Below are positions 1-5,512 of a stretch of DNA of 6,647 nucleotides, piece by piece (positions within the stretch are counted from its first letter, which is position 1; the number at the start of each line of letters is the position of its first letter). The stretch lies in the NCBI GenBank assembly GCA_025997415.1, contig BNUO01000089.1, forward strand, positions 1-6,647, given 5' to 3'. Source of the stretch: Campylobacterota bacterium (GTDB lineage: Bacteria > Campylobacterota > Campylobacteria > Campylobacterales > SZUA-545). Below the pieces are notes generated by a model. It was not told the DNA's origin, did no database searches, and saw only the letters and a list, made by a program, of their open reading frames with translations. Both the position numbers and the translations under genes were made by a program.

Positions 1-632
1 GGGGGGCGATCGAAACACTATACGCGGCAAAAGAACTTGACTCCAAGCTCTTTTCAAAGCTCAAAAGCGCCAACAAACCCATTGAGCGGCTTGACTTCAA
101 GAAGGCTCAAGCGCTTGCGCACGGGCAAAATCATCAGGGCGTGCTGGCTAAAATCCAAGACGCGCAGTTTGCCGAGCTAGACAGAGCGCTTAGCGCAAAC
201 CTCGCCGTGATGTGCGTTGGCGCGACCGATACCGGCAATCTCGGCGCGATCGTCCGCACCGCGTGGGCGCTGGGCGCGGAAGCCTGTCTCTTTGCGGGGG
301 TCAAATCGCTCAATTACGAAGCGTTGATCCGCACGAGCGCAGGGGCGGCGCTGGATATGCCTCTAGTGGTTGCACCAAATGCGTTTGACGCGCTGGAGCG
401 GTTCAAGCAGTCGGGGTTTTTGACGATCGGCGGCGTTTTGCACGGCGATGATGAGCGCAACTTTCGCAGCGAAGCTAAACAGCGGCTGCTCGTTTTGGGC
501 GCGGAAGATGTGGGGCTAAGCGATCGGCTGGTCAAAAAGCTGGATCACCGTCTTGCGATTACTATGGCGCACGGTTTTGATTCATTAAATCTTGCGGCTG
601 CGGCGGCAATTTTGATCGATAGAGTGAGGTAA
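1..632 (+). CDS. SpoU/TrmH-family rRNA/tRNA 2'-O-methyltransferase (RlmB-like), 5'-truncated by the window edge
   Basis: Predicted SAM-dependent RNA ribose 2'-O-methyltransferase of the SPOUT superfamily, acting in the cytoplasm. The three SpoU motifs are visible: motif 1 NLGAIVRTAWALGAEA (about 235-282), motif 2 LLVLGAEDVGLS (about 490-525), and motif 3 ITMAHGFDSLNLAAAAAIL (about 558-614), which form the trefoil-knot SAM site. A GTG at 141 could be taken as the start, but the frame is open to the left edge (first full codon at 3). That part encodes conserved family sequence, including HGQNHQGV just before the GTG, so the true start lies upstream and the N-terminal substrate-binding domain is only partly present. 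The stop is TAA 630-632, and the next gene starts 3 nt later. The position matches C. jejuni Cj0153c. RlmB (23S rRNA G2251) is the likeliest subfamily, but the target base cannot be read from the sequence. Confidence 0.9.
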   Translation, partial: GAIETLYAAKELDSKLFSKLKSANKPIERLDFKKAQALAHGQNHQGVLAKIQDAQFAELDRALSANLAVMCVGATDTGNLGAIVRTAWALGAEACLFAGVKSLNYEALIRTSAGAALDMPLVVAPNAFDALERFKQSGFLTIGGVLHGDDERNFRSEAKQRLLVLGAEDVGLSDRLVKKLDHRLAITMAHGFDSLNLAAAAAILIDRVR

Positions 633-635
633 AAA

Positions 636-1403
636 ATGGACGATTTTGATAAGTTAAAACAGATCAATATCAACGATATTCACAAGAAAACGCACATCTC
701 AATCACCGAACTACGCCTGATTTTGGCAAAGGATTTCGGTGCGTTTAATCGCACAAAAGCGCTCGGATTTATCAAAATCTTTGAGCGCGAATACGGTTTT
801 AGCCTCGACGCGTTCGCCGCCGAGTGCCGCCTGTTTTACGACGGTTTAGATGGCGAAAGCGATCAGATTTTTGTTATCGCCAAAGAGGAAAAAGGCAGCG
901 TTGGCAAGTGGATCATCATCTTGATCGTCATACTCGCGGGTATCCTAGCCGCCATATTTGTTGAGTTTTCGCGGGAGCAAAACAGCGTCGTTGAGCCAGC
1001 CGCTCCGCTTCAACTGCCGATGGTTAGCGAAGCGCAGGCGGTCGTCGGCAATCGCCCCGCAAACGAGGAGATCTTCTCCGCCGCGCAAGGCAGCGAGACG
1101 ATCGCGCTCTCTGCGGAACGAATGCCGTTTTTTGTTACAACTGATCGCGATCTCTGGATCGGTATCTACTATGCAGACAGCGATCGGCGCGAACAGATCA
1201 CGATCAACAAACAGCACGAGTTCGACTCAACTCGCCCGCAGGTTGTAACCTTTGGGCACGGAATGTTCCGCCTTACCTACGGAGAACGGGTGATTGAACC
1301 CAAAAGCGGTTTCGTGCAGCGATTTAGCTTCCGCGATGGCGATGTTACGGCGCTTCCGACTGCCTCGCAGGTTAGGCGCGACGGTAGCGTGGTGGAACAG
1401 TAG
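636..1403 (+). CDS. Single-pass membrane protein, possibly RodZ-like in architecture (Cj0152c-type)
   Basis: A 255-residue protein with a cytoplasmic N-terminal part (residues 1-90), one membrane span (about 92-108, very rich in I, L and V), a variable linker rich in A, E and P (about 113-160) and a C-terminal extracytoplasmic domain (about 163-240). The N-terminal part is helical, with ITELRLILAKDFGAFNRTKALGFI followed by a short second segment. The C-terminal domain begins DLWIGIYYADSDRREQ and continues through FGHGMFRLTYGERVIEP. That pattern resembles the RodZ C-terminal domain (DUF4115), as does the layout of cytoplasmic helical domain, one span and periplasmic beta domain. This is an inference from pattern only, and a true helix-turn-helix is not clear. 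The start at 636 has GAGG at 626-629 in front and lies 3 nt after the methyltransferase stop. By position it matches Cj0152c, a membrane protein of unknown function. Confidence 0.85.
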   Translation: MDDFDKLKQININDIHKKTHISITELRLILAKDFGAFNRTKALGFIKIFEREYGFSLDAFAAECRLFYDGLDGESDQIFVIAKEEKGSVGKWIIILIVILAGILAAIFVEFSREQNSVVEPAAPLQLPMVSEAQAVVGNRPANEEIFSAAQGSETIALSAERMPFFVTTDRDLWIGIYYADSDRREQITINKQHEFDSTRPQVVTFGHGMFRLTYGERVIEPKSGFVQRFSFRDGDVTALPTASQVRRDGSVVEQ

Positions 1404-2230
1404 TGCGGTTACTTCTATTTTTGCTCGTTGTTTCGTTTCTGGCTGCCGATCCTGTCTATGACAAGGTTCGTACCCTAGTCGATCCGCAGAGTTACCTTTT
1501 GCACCAGAAGCTAATCGACATCATCTTTCGCGATCGCGCCTCGTTTATGATCGACGATGTACGAGCCGATAGCGTCAAGATCGCAACCGCGCTCAAAGAA
1601 AACGGACTTTTGGATATCTTCTACAAAAACGCGCCGCGCACGATCACCGCCTCGTTTCGCACAACGCGTAGCCCGATCTTTTTCCTCAAAGCGCTAGGCG
1701 ACTCGCTCGGCGAGTTGGGCTACAACCTGACGATGATCAGCAGTATGCGCCGCGACACGCTGTTTTTTGAATGGACGCTCTCGTACAAAAGCGACCACGC
1801 GATCGACCCCGCGCTCCTTGCCAAGCGGCTTGAGGCGTATAAAATCGTGATCGCCGACATCGAAAAACACGGCGATATCTGGTTTTACAGCCTCAGCAGC
1901 TCCGATCCGACACTAATTGACACCGCGCTTCTAAACCACACGGCGCAGGAGCCGCTTGCCATGAGTACTCCGACGGGCGAGTACTGGGCGCGTCTGTTGC
2001 CCAATGCAAAGCAGCTATTCGCCGCTCGAAAATCGGGCGGGTTCTGGTTTCCAAGCGCGGTTTTCTACGATAGCGATCTCAACATTTTGAACGCCGTTTA
2101 TGCGCCCGCCGCCGTTCGCACGCACAGCCAGATCGTGCCGAAAAACGCTGTGTATATTAAGATCACCGACAACAATCTGCCTAGCAACTTGCGTAACGGA
2201 ATTAACCTCTGGGTGCAAACCGACAATTAA
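1403..2230 (+). CDS. Secreted/periplasmic protein of unknown function (Cj0151c-type)
   Basis: A 275-residue protein beginning with a short signal peptide: MRLLLFLLVVSFLAA followed by DPVYDK, with cleavage likely after about residue 15. The start is a GTG (1403-1405) that shares its G with the TAG stop of the previous gene (TAGTG), so translation is probably coupled. The mature part has no motif I recognise and no further membrane span. A C-terminal stretch (about 212-270, GGFWFPSAVFYDSDLNILNA onward) looks beta-rich. By position it corresponds to C. jejuni Cj0151c, a periplasmic protein of unknown role. Keeping it next to the membrane protein in the same order as Campylobacter suggests the two act together in the envelope, but the sequence does not show this directly. 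Confidence 0.85.
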   Translation: MRLLLFLLVVSFLAADPVYDKVRTLVDPQSYLLHQKLIDIIFRDRASFMIDDVRADSVKIATALKENGLLDIFYKNAPRTITASFRTTRSPIFFLKALGDSLGELGYNLTMISSMRRDTLFFEWTLSYKSDHAIDPALLAKRLEAYKIVIADIEKHGDIWFYSLSSSDPTLIDTALLNHTAQEPLAMSTPTGEYWARLLPNAKQLFAARKSGGFWFPSAVFYDSDLNILNAVYAPAAVRTHSQIVPKNAVYIKITDNNLPSNLRNGINLWVQTDN

Positions 2231-2238
2231 GGAAAACC

Positions 2239-3471
2239 ATGTTTGACGAAATTGAATTCGACAAGATCAAACGACTGCCAAAATATGTATTCGCCGCTGT
2301 AGGCGAACTGAAAATGAGCGAACGGCGCAACGGCGCAGATGTGATCGACCTTTCAATGGGCAACCCGGACGGCGCAACCCCGACCCACATCATCGACAAG
2401 CTGATCGAAAGCGCGCAAAAGCCCAAAGTCTATGGCTACTCGGTGAGCAAGGGTATCTACAAGCTGCGCCTCGCCTGTGCCGACTGGTACAAGCGCAAAT
2501 ACGGCGCGACGCTCGATCCCGAAACGGAAGTTGTGGCGACGATGGGATCAAAGGAGGGCTACGCGCACCTTGTACAGGTGATCACAAATCCGGGCGATAC
2601 GGCGATGATTCCCGATCCGTGCTATCCGATCCACTCGCAGGCGTTTATCCTCGCAGGCGGCAATGTCGCCCGCTTTGCGCTCAAATTGCACGACGATCTC
2701 TCGCTCGATGTCGATCAGTTTTTTGAGGATCTCAAAAAGGCGCTCACCGACAGCAGCCCGCGCCCAAAATACCTCGTGGTCAATTTTCCCAACAACCCGA
2801 CGACGGCGACTGTAACGCTCAACTTTTACGAGCGGCTTGTGGCGATGGCGCGAACGGAGCGGTTTTACATTTTGAGCGATATTGCATACGCCGAGCTGAC
2901 CTTTGACGGTTACGAAACGCCGTCGATTATGCAGGTTGCGGGGGCAAAAGATGTGGCGATCGAAACCTACACGCTCTCAAAATCGTACAATATGGCGGGC
3001 TGGCGCGTGGGTTTTGTCGTCGGCAACAAAAAGCTCGTTGGCGCACTTGCAAAGATCAAAAGCTGGCTTGATTACGGTATGTTCACCCCGATCCAAGTCG
3101 CCGCAACTGTCGCGCTCAATGGCGATCAATCCTGCATTGACGAGATCCGCGAGACATACCTCAGGCGGCGCGATGTGCTGATCAAATCGTTTGCAAACGC
3201 GGGCTGGGAGATTCCCGTTCCAAAGGCGAGCATGTTTGTCTGGGCGAAAATCCCCGAACCGTTTAACCATATGGGCAGTTTGGAGTTTGCCAAAGAGCTG
3301 CTGATCAACGCGCAGGTTGCGGTTAGCCCCGGAATCGGCTTTGGTCCCAGTGGCGATCAGTTCGTGCGAATTGCGATGATCGAGAACGAAAACCGCATTC
3401 GTCAAGCAGCGAAAAACATTAAGCGGTTCTTCAAATCGCGCGGCGTGAAGGTCTCGGCGGAGGATCAATGA
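2239..3471 (+). CDS. alaC: Pyridoxal-phosphate aminotransferase, AlaC type (alanine/glutamate transaminase)
   Basis: A 410-residue class I/II, fold-type I aminotransferase. The PLP-binding lysine is K248 in TLSKSYNMAGWRVGF, with R256 just after. NFPNNPT (182-188) supplies the cofactor-ring asparagine, D214 and Y217 in SDIAYAEL contact PLP, and R377 in FVRIAM should bind the substrate carboxylate. Opening and core segments (LPKYVFAAVGELKM, DLSMGNPDGATPTHI, GSKEG, TFTP-like MFTPIQVAA, GSLEFAKELL) closely follow E. coli AlaC/YfdZ as I recall it, including length. Annotation pipelines may call such proteins LL-diaminopimelate or aspartate aminotransferase, and substrate range needs assay. The start ATG has AAGGAA (2229-2234) at good spacing. 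The gene begins 8 nt after the previous stop, and its stop overlaps yraN by 4 nt. It matches Cj0150c in position. In Campylobacter hom follows this gene, but here it does not. Confidence 0.93.
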   Translation: MFDEIEFDKIKRLPKYVFAAVGELKMSERRNGADVIDLSMGNPDGATPTHIIDKLIESAQKPKVYGYSVSKGIYKLRLACADWYKRKYGATLDPETEVVATMGSKEGYAHLVQVITNPGDTAMIPDPCYPIHSQAFILAGGNVARFALKLHDDLSLDVDQFFEDLKKALTDSSPRPKYLVVNFPNNPTTATVTLNFYERLVAMARTERFYILSDIAYAELTFDGYETPSIMQVAGAKDVAIETYTLSKSYNMAGWRVGFVVGNKKLVGALAKIKSWLDYGMFTPIQVAATVALNGDQSCIDEIRETYLRRRDVLIKSFANAGWEIPVPKASMFVWAKIPEPFNHMGSLEFAKELLINAQVAVSPGIGFGPSGDQFVRIAMIENENRIRQAAKNIKRFFKSRGVKVSAEDQ

Positions 3472-3794
3472 GCCGCGAAAAAGGTTTTGCCGCCGAAACT
3501 TCTGCCGCAGATTGGCTCGCCACGCAAGGTTTCGAGATTGTCGATCGCAACTTCGTGGAGAAGATCGGTGAACTGGACATTGTGGCGCGAAAGGACGGCG
3601 TGATCCACTTTGTCGAGGTCAAAAGCGGTGCCTCGTTTGATCCAATCTACCAGATCACCCCCGCCAAACTCCGAAAAGTGATCGCCACCGCGCACATTTG
3701 GCTGCAAAAACACCGCGTACATTCACCCTTTACAATCGACGCTCTTATCGCTCGCCAAGACTCCTTTGAACTGATCGAAAATATCACGATGTAG
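3468..3794 (+). CDS. yraN: YraN family protein (UPF0102), endonuclease-like fold
   Basis: A 108-residue protein of the UPF0102/YraN family, near the usual length of 110-120. The family signature is visible: the N-terminal G-x-x-x-E (G6, E10), RNF at 27-29, GELDIVA (34-40) and HFVEVKSG (47-54). D37, E50 and K52 have the spacing of a PD-(D/E)XK nuclease core. The biological role of the family is not settled, although a nuclease or DNA-processing activity is inferred from the fold. The start ATG overlaps the alaC stop as ATGA (3468-3471), with GGAGG at 3459-3463, so translation is coupled. It corresponds to Cj0148c, which lies beside trxA in Campylobacter. Here the conserved gene order ends at this gene, and repeats and an IS follow. 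Confidence 0.92.
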   Translation: MSREKGFAAETSAADWLATQGFEIVDRNFVEKIGELDIVARKDGVIHFVEVKSGASFDPIYQITPAKLRKVIATAHIWLQKHRVHSPFTIDALIARQDSFELIENITM

Positions 3795-3836
3795 CCGCTC
3801 TGCGGCTGATCTGAGGCGTAGCCGAAGTATCTCTGT
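3793..3836 (+). repeat. Intergenic repeat piece with a hairpin over the yraN stop
   Basis: AGCCGC-TCT-GCGGCT (3793-3807) is a perfect 6-bp stem with a 3-nt loop that begins inside the yraN stop codon. It is followed by CTGAGGCGTAGCCGAAGTAT (3811-3830), a degenerate copy of the common 'TCTGAGCG-A-GCGAAGAATCT' intergenic repeat. No T-run follows the stem, so a rho-independent terminator is not convincing, though the stem could stabilise the 3' end of the operon mRNA. Confidence 0.5.
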
Positions 3837-3843
3837 TTTGATG

Positions 3844-3964
3844 AGATTCTTCACCGACCCTCGCTATTACTCCGCAGTAACGGACGCAGGGCGTCCTAAC
3901 TGCTTCGCGCGAGGGATTGCCCAGAATGACATTCCCTGTCATGTTGAGCGTTAGCGAAACATCT
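3844..3964. repeat. Intergenic repeat with nested hairpins (REP/MITE-like)
   Basis: AGATTCTTCAC (3844-3854) opens and AGAATGACATT (3923-3933) closes this element, which read on the minus strand is a 'GTCATTCT...GAAGAATCT' repeat. Nested inside are an outer stem CCCTCGC/GCGAGGG (3858-3864 with 3909-3915), a TTACT-CCGC-AGTAA hairpin (3867-3880) and a perfect GGACGC-AGG-GCGTCC hairpin (3882-3896). Together these form a branched fold. A second, plus-strand copy of the motif follows (TGTCATGTTGAGCGTTAGCG, 3938-3957, then AAACATCT). A shorter relative of the first copy lies at 5280-5308 on the other side of the IS. I see no gene here. Confidence 0.65.
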
Positions 3965-3970
3965 GTGTTT

Positions 3971-3996
3971 ACGGTCTAATATCCAAACACAACGCT
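3971..3996 (+). repeat. Left terminal inverted repeat of the IS
   Basis: Starts ACGGTCTAAT. The reverse complement of 5244-5269 starts with the same 10 bases and then matches 8 of the next 16, including the blocks CAAA and GCT. Confidence 0.75.
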
Positions 3997-4115
3997 CAAA
4001 TCCTCAACAAAGCCAGTCTATGACAGTATTTGTTGGGGGTGATTAGTAATGAGCGTTAAAAAAAGTGTATCCATTGTGGGTCGTCCAAAGTTAAGAAAAA
4101 CGGTAAAACCAGAGG

Positions 4116-4238
4116 CAAACAGCGATATAGGTGTTTGGCATACAGTCGTCAGTTTGTATACGAGGAAAACAGCCGATGTGAGCGCTTGATGTGCAATCAT
4201 CGTGCCTTGCGGCGCTGGACACGACAAACAGCGATATA
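4116..4238 (+). repeat. Duplicated zinc-ribbon coding segment in the transposase remnant
   Basis: CAAACAGCGATATA occurs at 4116-4129 and 4225-4238. In each place it encodes KQRY followed by a cysteine-knuckle sequence (RCLAYSRQF in the first, KCLSCDHQF in the second). The first copy has lost its second cysteine pair. Confidence 0.6.
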
Positions 4239-4426
4239 AATGCTTATCGTGCGATCATCAGTTTCTAGGCGGTGTCAGATTAGACGATTCTCGCTTGTGG
4301 CACGAATATACGATCGGAAAGCAAACATACGCACAGCTTGCTGAAAAGTATGACTGTTCGTTAAAAACTATCAAAAGACATTTAGATCGGTATGAACCAA
4401 CAGGTGCAATAGGTGCTAATATAATT

Positions 4427-4515
4427 GTTCCCAACACTCCTATTGTTCTTCTTATACAAACGAGGCAGATAAAACATCGCCGCAAGTTGTTCCAAACACT
4501 CCCGTAGTTCTTCTT
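4427..4515 (+). repeat. Duplicated VPNTPxVLL segment in the transposase remnant
   Basis: A 27-nt segment occurs at 4427-4453 and again, with five differences, at 4489-4515. It encodes VPNTPIVLL in the first copy and VPNTPVVLL in the second. Only the second copy runs on into the DDE core (GTAYFGRGF). Confidence 0.6.
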
Positions 4516-4566
4516 GTGGGCACCGCATACTTTGGTAGAGGGTTTGGATTGATGCTCTTTCGTGAT

Positions 4567-4687
4567 GCGCTCACCAAGACCAATCTGTTCAGGTTGTATG
4601 TCAAATATGAAACAAATGCGCTGTATGCGATCACCAAGACCAATCTGTTGCATATATATGTCCAAGCACGAGACAAATGCGCTGTAT
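4567..4687 (+). repeat. Imperfect 60/61-bp tandem duplication in the transposase remnant
   Basis: Unit 1 (4567-4626) and unit 2 (4627-4687) share their ends (GCG-TCACCAAGACCAATCTGTT and ACAAATGCGCTGTAT) but differ in the middle. Both encode versions of TKTNLxxxYVKxETNALY (KYET in unit 1, KHET in unit 2). Unit 2 has one extra C, which breaks the frame. Confidence 0.7.
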
Positions 4688-5243
4688 ATGCAAGGCCTCA
4701 ATGAGTTAGAGCGTATGGGCTATGCGATCAGAGTTATTGTCTGCGATGCAAGTGTGGGCTAATAAAGGGTTTGTCGCTCAAATATCCCGTGCAGATGTGC
4801 CACTATCATCAAGCTGCGATTATCAGACGATACCTAACCAAGAACCCAAAGACACAGGCAGGCATAGAGCTAAAACGAATTGCGGGTTTGGTGAAACAGA
4901 CAAACAAAGAGAGTTTGACGGTATTGCTTGGGTTGTGGGTTGAACAGCATAAAGAGTTTCTCAACGAACGAACTGTGAATCCTGAAACAAATAGATGGTG
5001 CTACACTCATAAAAGATTAAGAAGTGCATACAACAGCCTAATGCGTAACTTACCGTATCTTTTTTACCTATCAAGAGCATAGAAAGATACGCATACCAAA
5101 CACTACCAACTCCAATGAAGGACACTTTTCAGCACTTAAAAATCAACTTAGAAACCACAATGGGCTATCAATGGCCAACAAGATGAAGATGATAGATGAT
5201 TTCTTAAAAATTGGGTGAAAGCGGGGATAAAAACAGACAAAAA

Positions 5244-5269
5244 AGCATCCCATTTGTCCATTAGACCGT
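5244..5269 (-). repeat. Right terminal inverted repeat of the IS
   Basis: Ends ATTAGACCGT (5260-5269), the exact reverse complement of the first 10 bases of the left end. It lies 26-51 nt after the transposase stop at 5218, as expected for the right end of an IS. Confidence 0.75.
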
Positions 5270-5279
5270 GTTTGTCTTT

Positions 5280-5308
5280 AGATTCTTCACATCGTTGAGA
5301 ATGACATT
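5280..5308 (-). repeat. Short copy of the GTCATTCT...GAAGAATC intergenic repeat
   Basis: AGATTCTTCAC (5280-5290) and AGAATGACATT (5298-5308) are the same two arms found at 3844-3854 and 3923-3933, here only 7 nt apart. ATTCT and AGAAT can pair. Confidence 0.6.
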
Positions 5309-5334
5309 TTCTCGTCATTGTGTGTGCTTCCTCT

Positions 5335-5405
5335 GTCATTGCAGGCTTGACCCGCAATCCTCCGCAGTTACGCCTCCTTCGGAAGCTACTGCTCCGCAAT
5401 CTCAA
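5335..5405 (+). repeat. Second intergenic repeat type (GTCATTGCAGGCTTGACCCG)
   Basis: GTCATTGCAGGCTTGACCCG at 5335-5354 and CTCCGCAATCTC at 5392-5403 are the ends of a dispersed intergenic repeat type known from many genomes ('GTCATTGCGGGCTTGACCCG'). The minus-strand reading gives typical false-ORF peptides such as GLRVKPAMT. No gene is seen between the IS end (5269) and 5443. Confidence 0.5.
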
Positions 5406-5408
5406 TTT

Positions 5409-5437
5409 TTGTAGCGTAACACACTACACGCTACAAT
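5409..5437 (+). promoter_or_regulatory. Palindrome overlapping a promoter-like sequence, candidate HigA operator
   Basis: TTGTAGCGT (5409-5417) and ACGCTACAA (5428-5436) form a perfect 9-bp inverted repeat with a 10-nt spacer. It overlaps a promoter-like pair, TTGTAG (5409-5414) and TACAAT (5432-5437), spaced 17 nt apart. It lies directly before the higB stub, where HigA proteins are known to bind and repress their own operon. A start of transcription about 6-8 nt after TACAAT would fall at the stub's ATG (5444), giving a leaderless first ORF. The alternative is a rho-independent terminator for DNA to the left, since the stem is followed by TTTTT (5437-5441). The sequence fits both, and the operator/promoter reading is favoured by position. 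Confidence 0.55.
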
Positions 5438-5443
5438 TTTTCT

Positions 5444-5512
5444 ATGATTAAGCAGTTTCTACACAAAAGTATTCGCGCGTTTTACGAAACGGGGAGCAAG
5501 GAGTTTGCATGA
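5444..5512 (+). pseudogene. higB: HigB toxin remnant: N-terminal 22 codons only
   Basis: The ORF from ATG 5444 reads MIKQFLHKSIRAFYETGS, then KEFA and TGA. This matches the start of HigB/RelE-type toxins of the 'MIKSFRHKGLxxFFETGS' kind, which are normally about 90-100 residues and act as ribosome-dependent mRNA nucleases. The remaining 70 or so residues, including the catalytic part, are missing. The frame passes straight into the higA ribosome binding site and start (ATGA overlap, 5509-5512). An internal deletion joining a point after ETGS to the leader of higA explains this best. The piece cannot be toxic, but its translation would run into higA and may couple to it. Confidence 0.75.
5498..5503 (+). 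promoter_or_regulatory. Ribosome binding site of higA
   Basis: AAGGAG lies 5 nt before ATG 5509. It fixes that start and rules against the later in-frame ATG at codon 4. It lies inside the last codons of the higB stub, suggesting that the deletion kept the original higA leader. Confidence 0.7.

Larger units (their letters stand above)
4049..5218 (+). pseudogene. Transposase remnant (IS256-like, zinc-binding variant), multiple frameshifts
   Basis: Fragments in three frames join into one protein. In order these are an N-terminal zinc ribbon (CIHCGS...GKQRYRC, from 4066), a second zinc-ribbon piece (KQRYKCLSCDHQF, about 4226), a helix-turn-helix segment (YAQLAEKYDCSLKTIKRHL), the DDE core start (VVPNTPVVLLVGTAYFGRGF, about 4486-4545), VIVCD (about 4734), YPVQMCHYHQ (about 4783), and a C-terminal part with NEGHFSALK then FLKIG and the stop at 5216-5218. 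The likely start is ATG 4049 after GGGGGTGA, but its frame breaks in an A7 run (4058-4064), where eight A would read MSVKKKCIHC. Further breaks lie near 4650-4665, near 4750, and in the T6 run at 5060-5065, where five T would continue the frame. The first catalytic aspartate, expected before T-x-YF, is G in VGTAYF. The aspartate of VIVCD and the glutamate of NEGHF remain. It is not functional. Confidence 0.85.
3971..5269 (+). mobile_element. Decayed insertion sequence, IS256-like group with zinc-ribbon transposase, about 1.3 kb
   Basis: Bounded by imperfect terminal inverted repeats (3971-3996 and 5244-5269). The outermost 10 bp, ACGGTCTAAT, match perfectly and 18 of 26 positions match overall. 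One transposase reading frame fills the interior on the plus strand, broken by several frameshifts, so the element cannot move on its own. No 8-9 bp target duplication of the kind expected for IS256 relatives is visible. Only GTTT stands on both sides (3967-3970 and 5270-5273). Base usage differs from the left operon, with more A+T and few GATC sites. The element sits inside intergenic repeat DNA, so it probably disrupted no gene. Confidence 0.82.

Noticed and set aside
141..632. GTG at 141 as the start of the methyltransferase
   Set aside because: The frame is open to the window edge and encodes conserved SpoU-family sequence before the GTG, so the gene is truncated by the window, not started there.
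2977..3468. 163-codon minus-strand ORF opposite alaC
   Set aside because: It is fully antisense to a well-conserved aminotransferase with all its catalytic residues.
3793..3807. Rho-independent terminator after yraN
   Set aside because: The stem is good, but GATCTGAGG rather than a T-run follows, so it was kept only as a hairpin within repeat sequence.
4258..4701. 147-codon minus-strand ORF across the IS
   Set aside because: It is antisense to recognisable transposase sequence, has no motif and no ribosome binding site, and is a shadow kept open by base composition.
5060..5065. Programmed frameshift in the transposase at T6
   Set aside because: The reading frame is also broken at other places and a catalytic residue is missing, so decay is simpler than programmed frameshifting.
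5148..5405. 85-codon minus-strand ORF
   Set aside because: It encodes peptides (GLRVKPAMT, CHSQRCEESKD) typical of false ORFs on dispersed intergenic repeats, and its end lies inside the IS.
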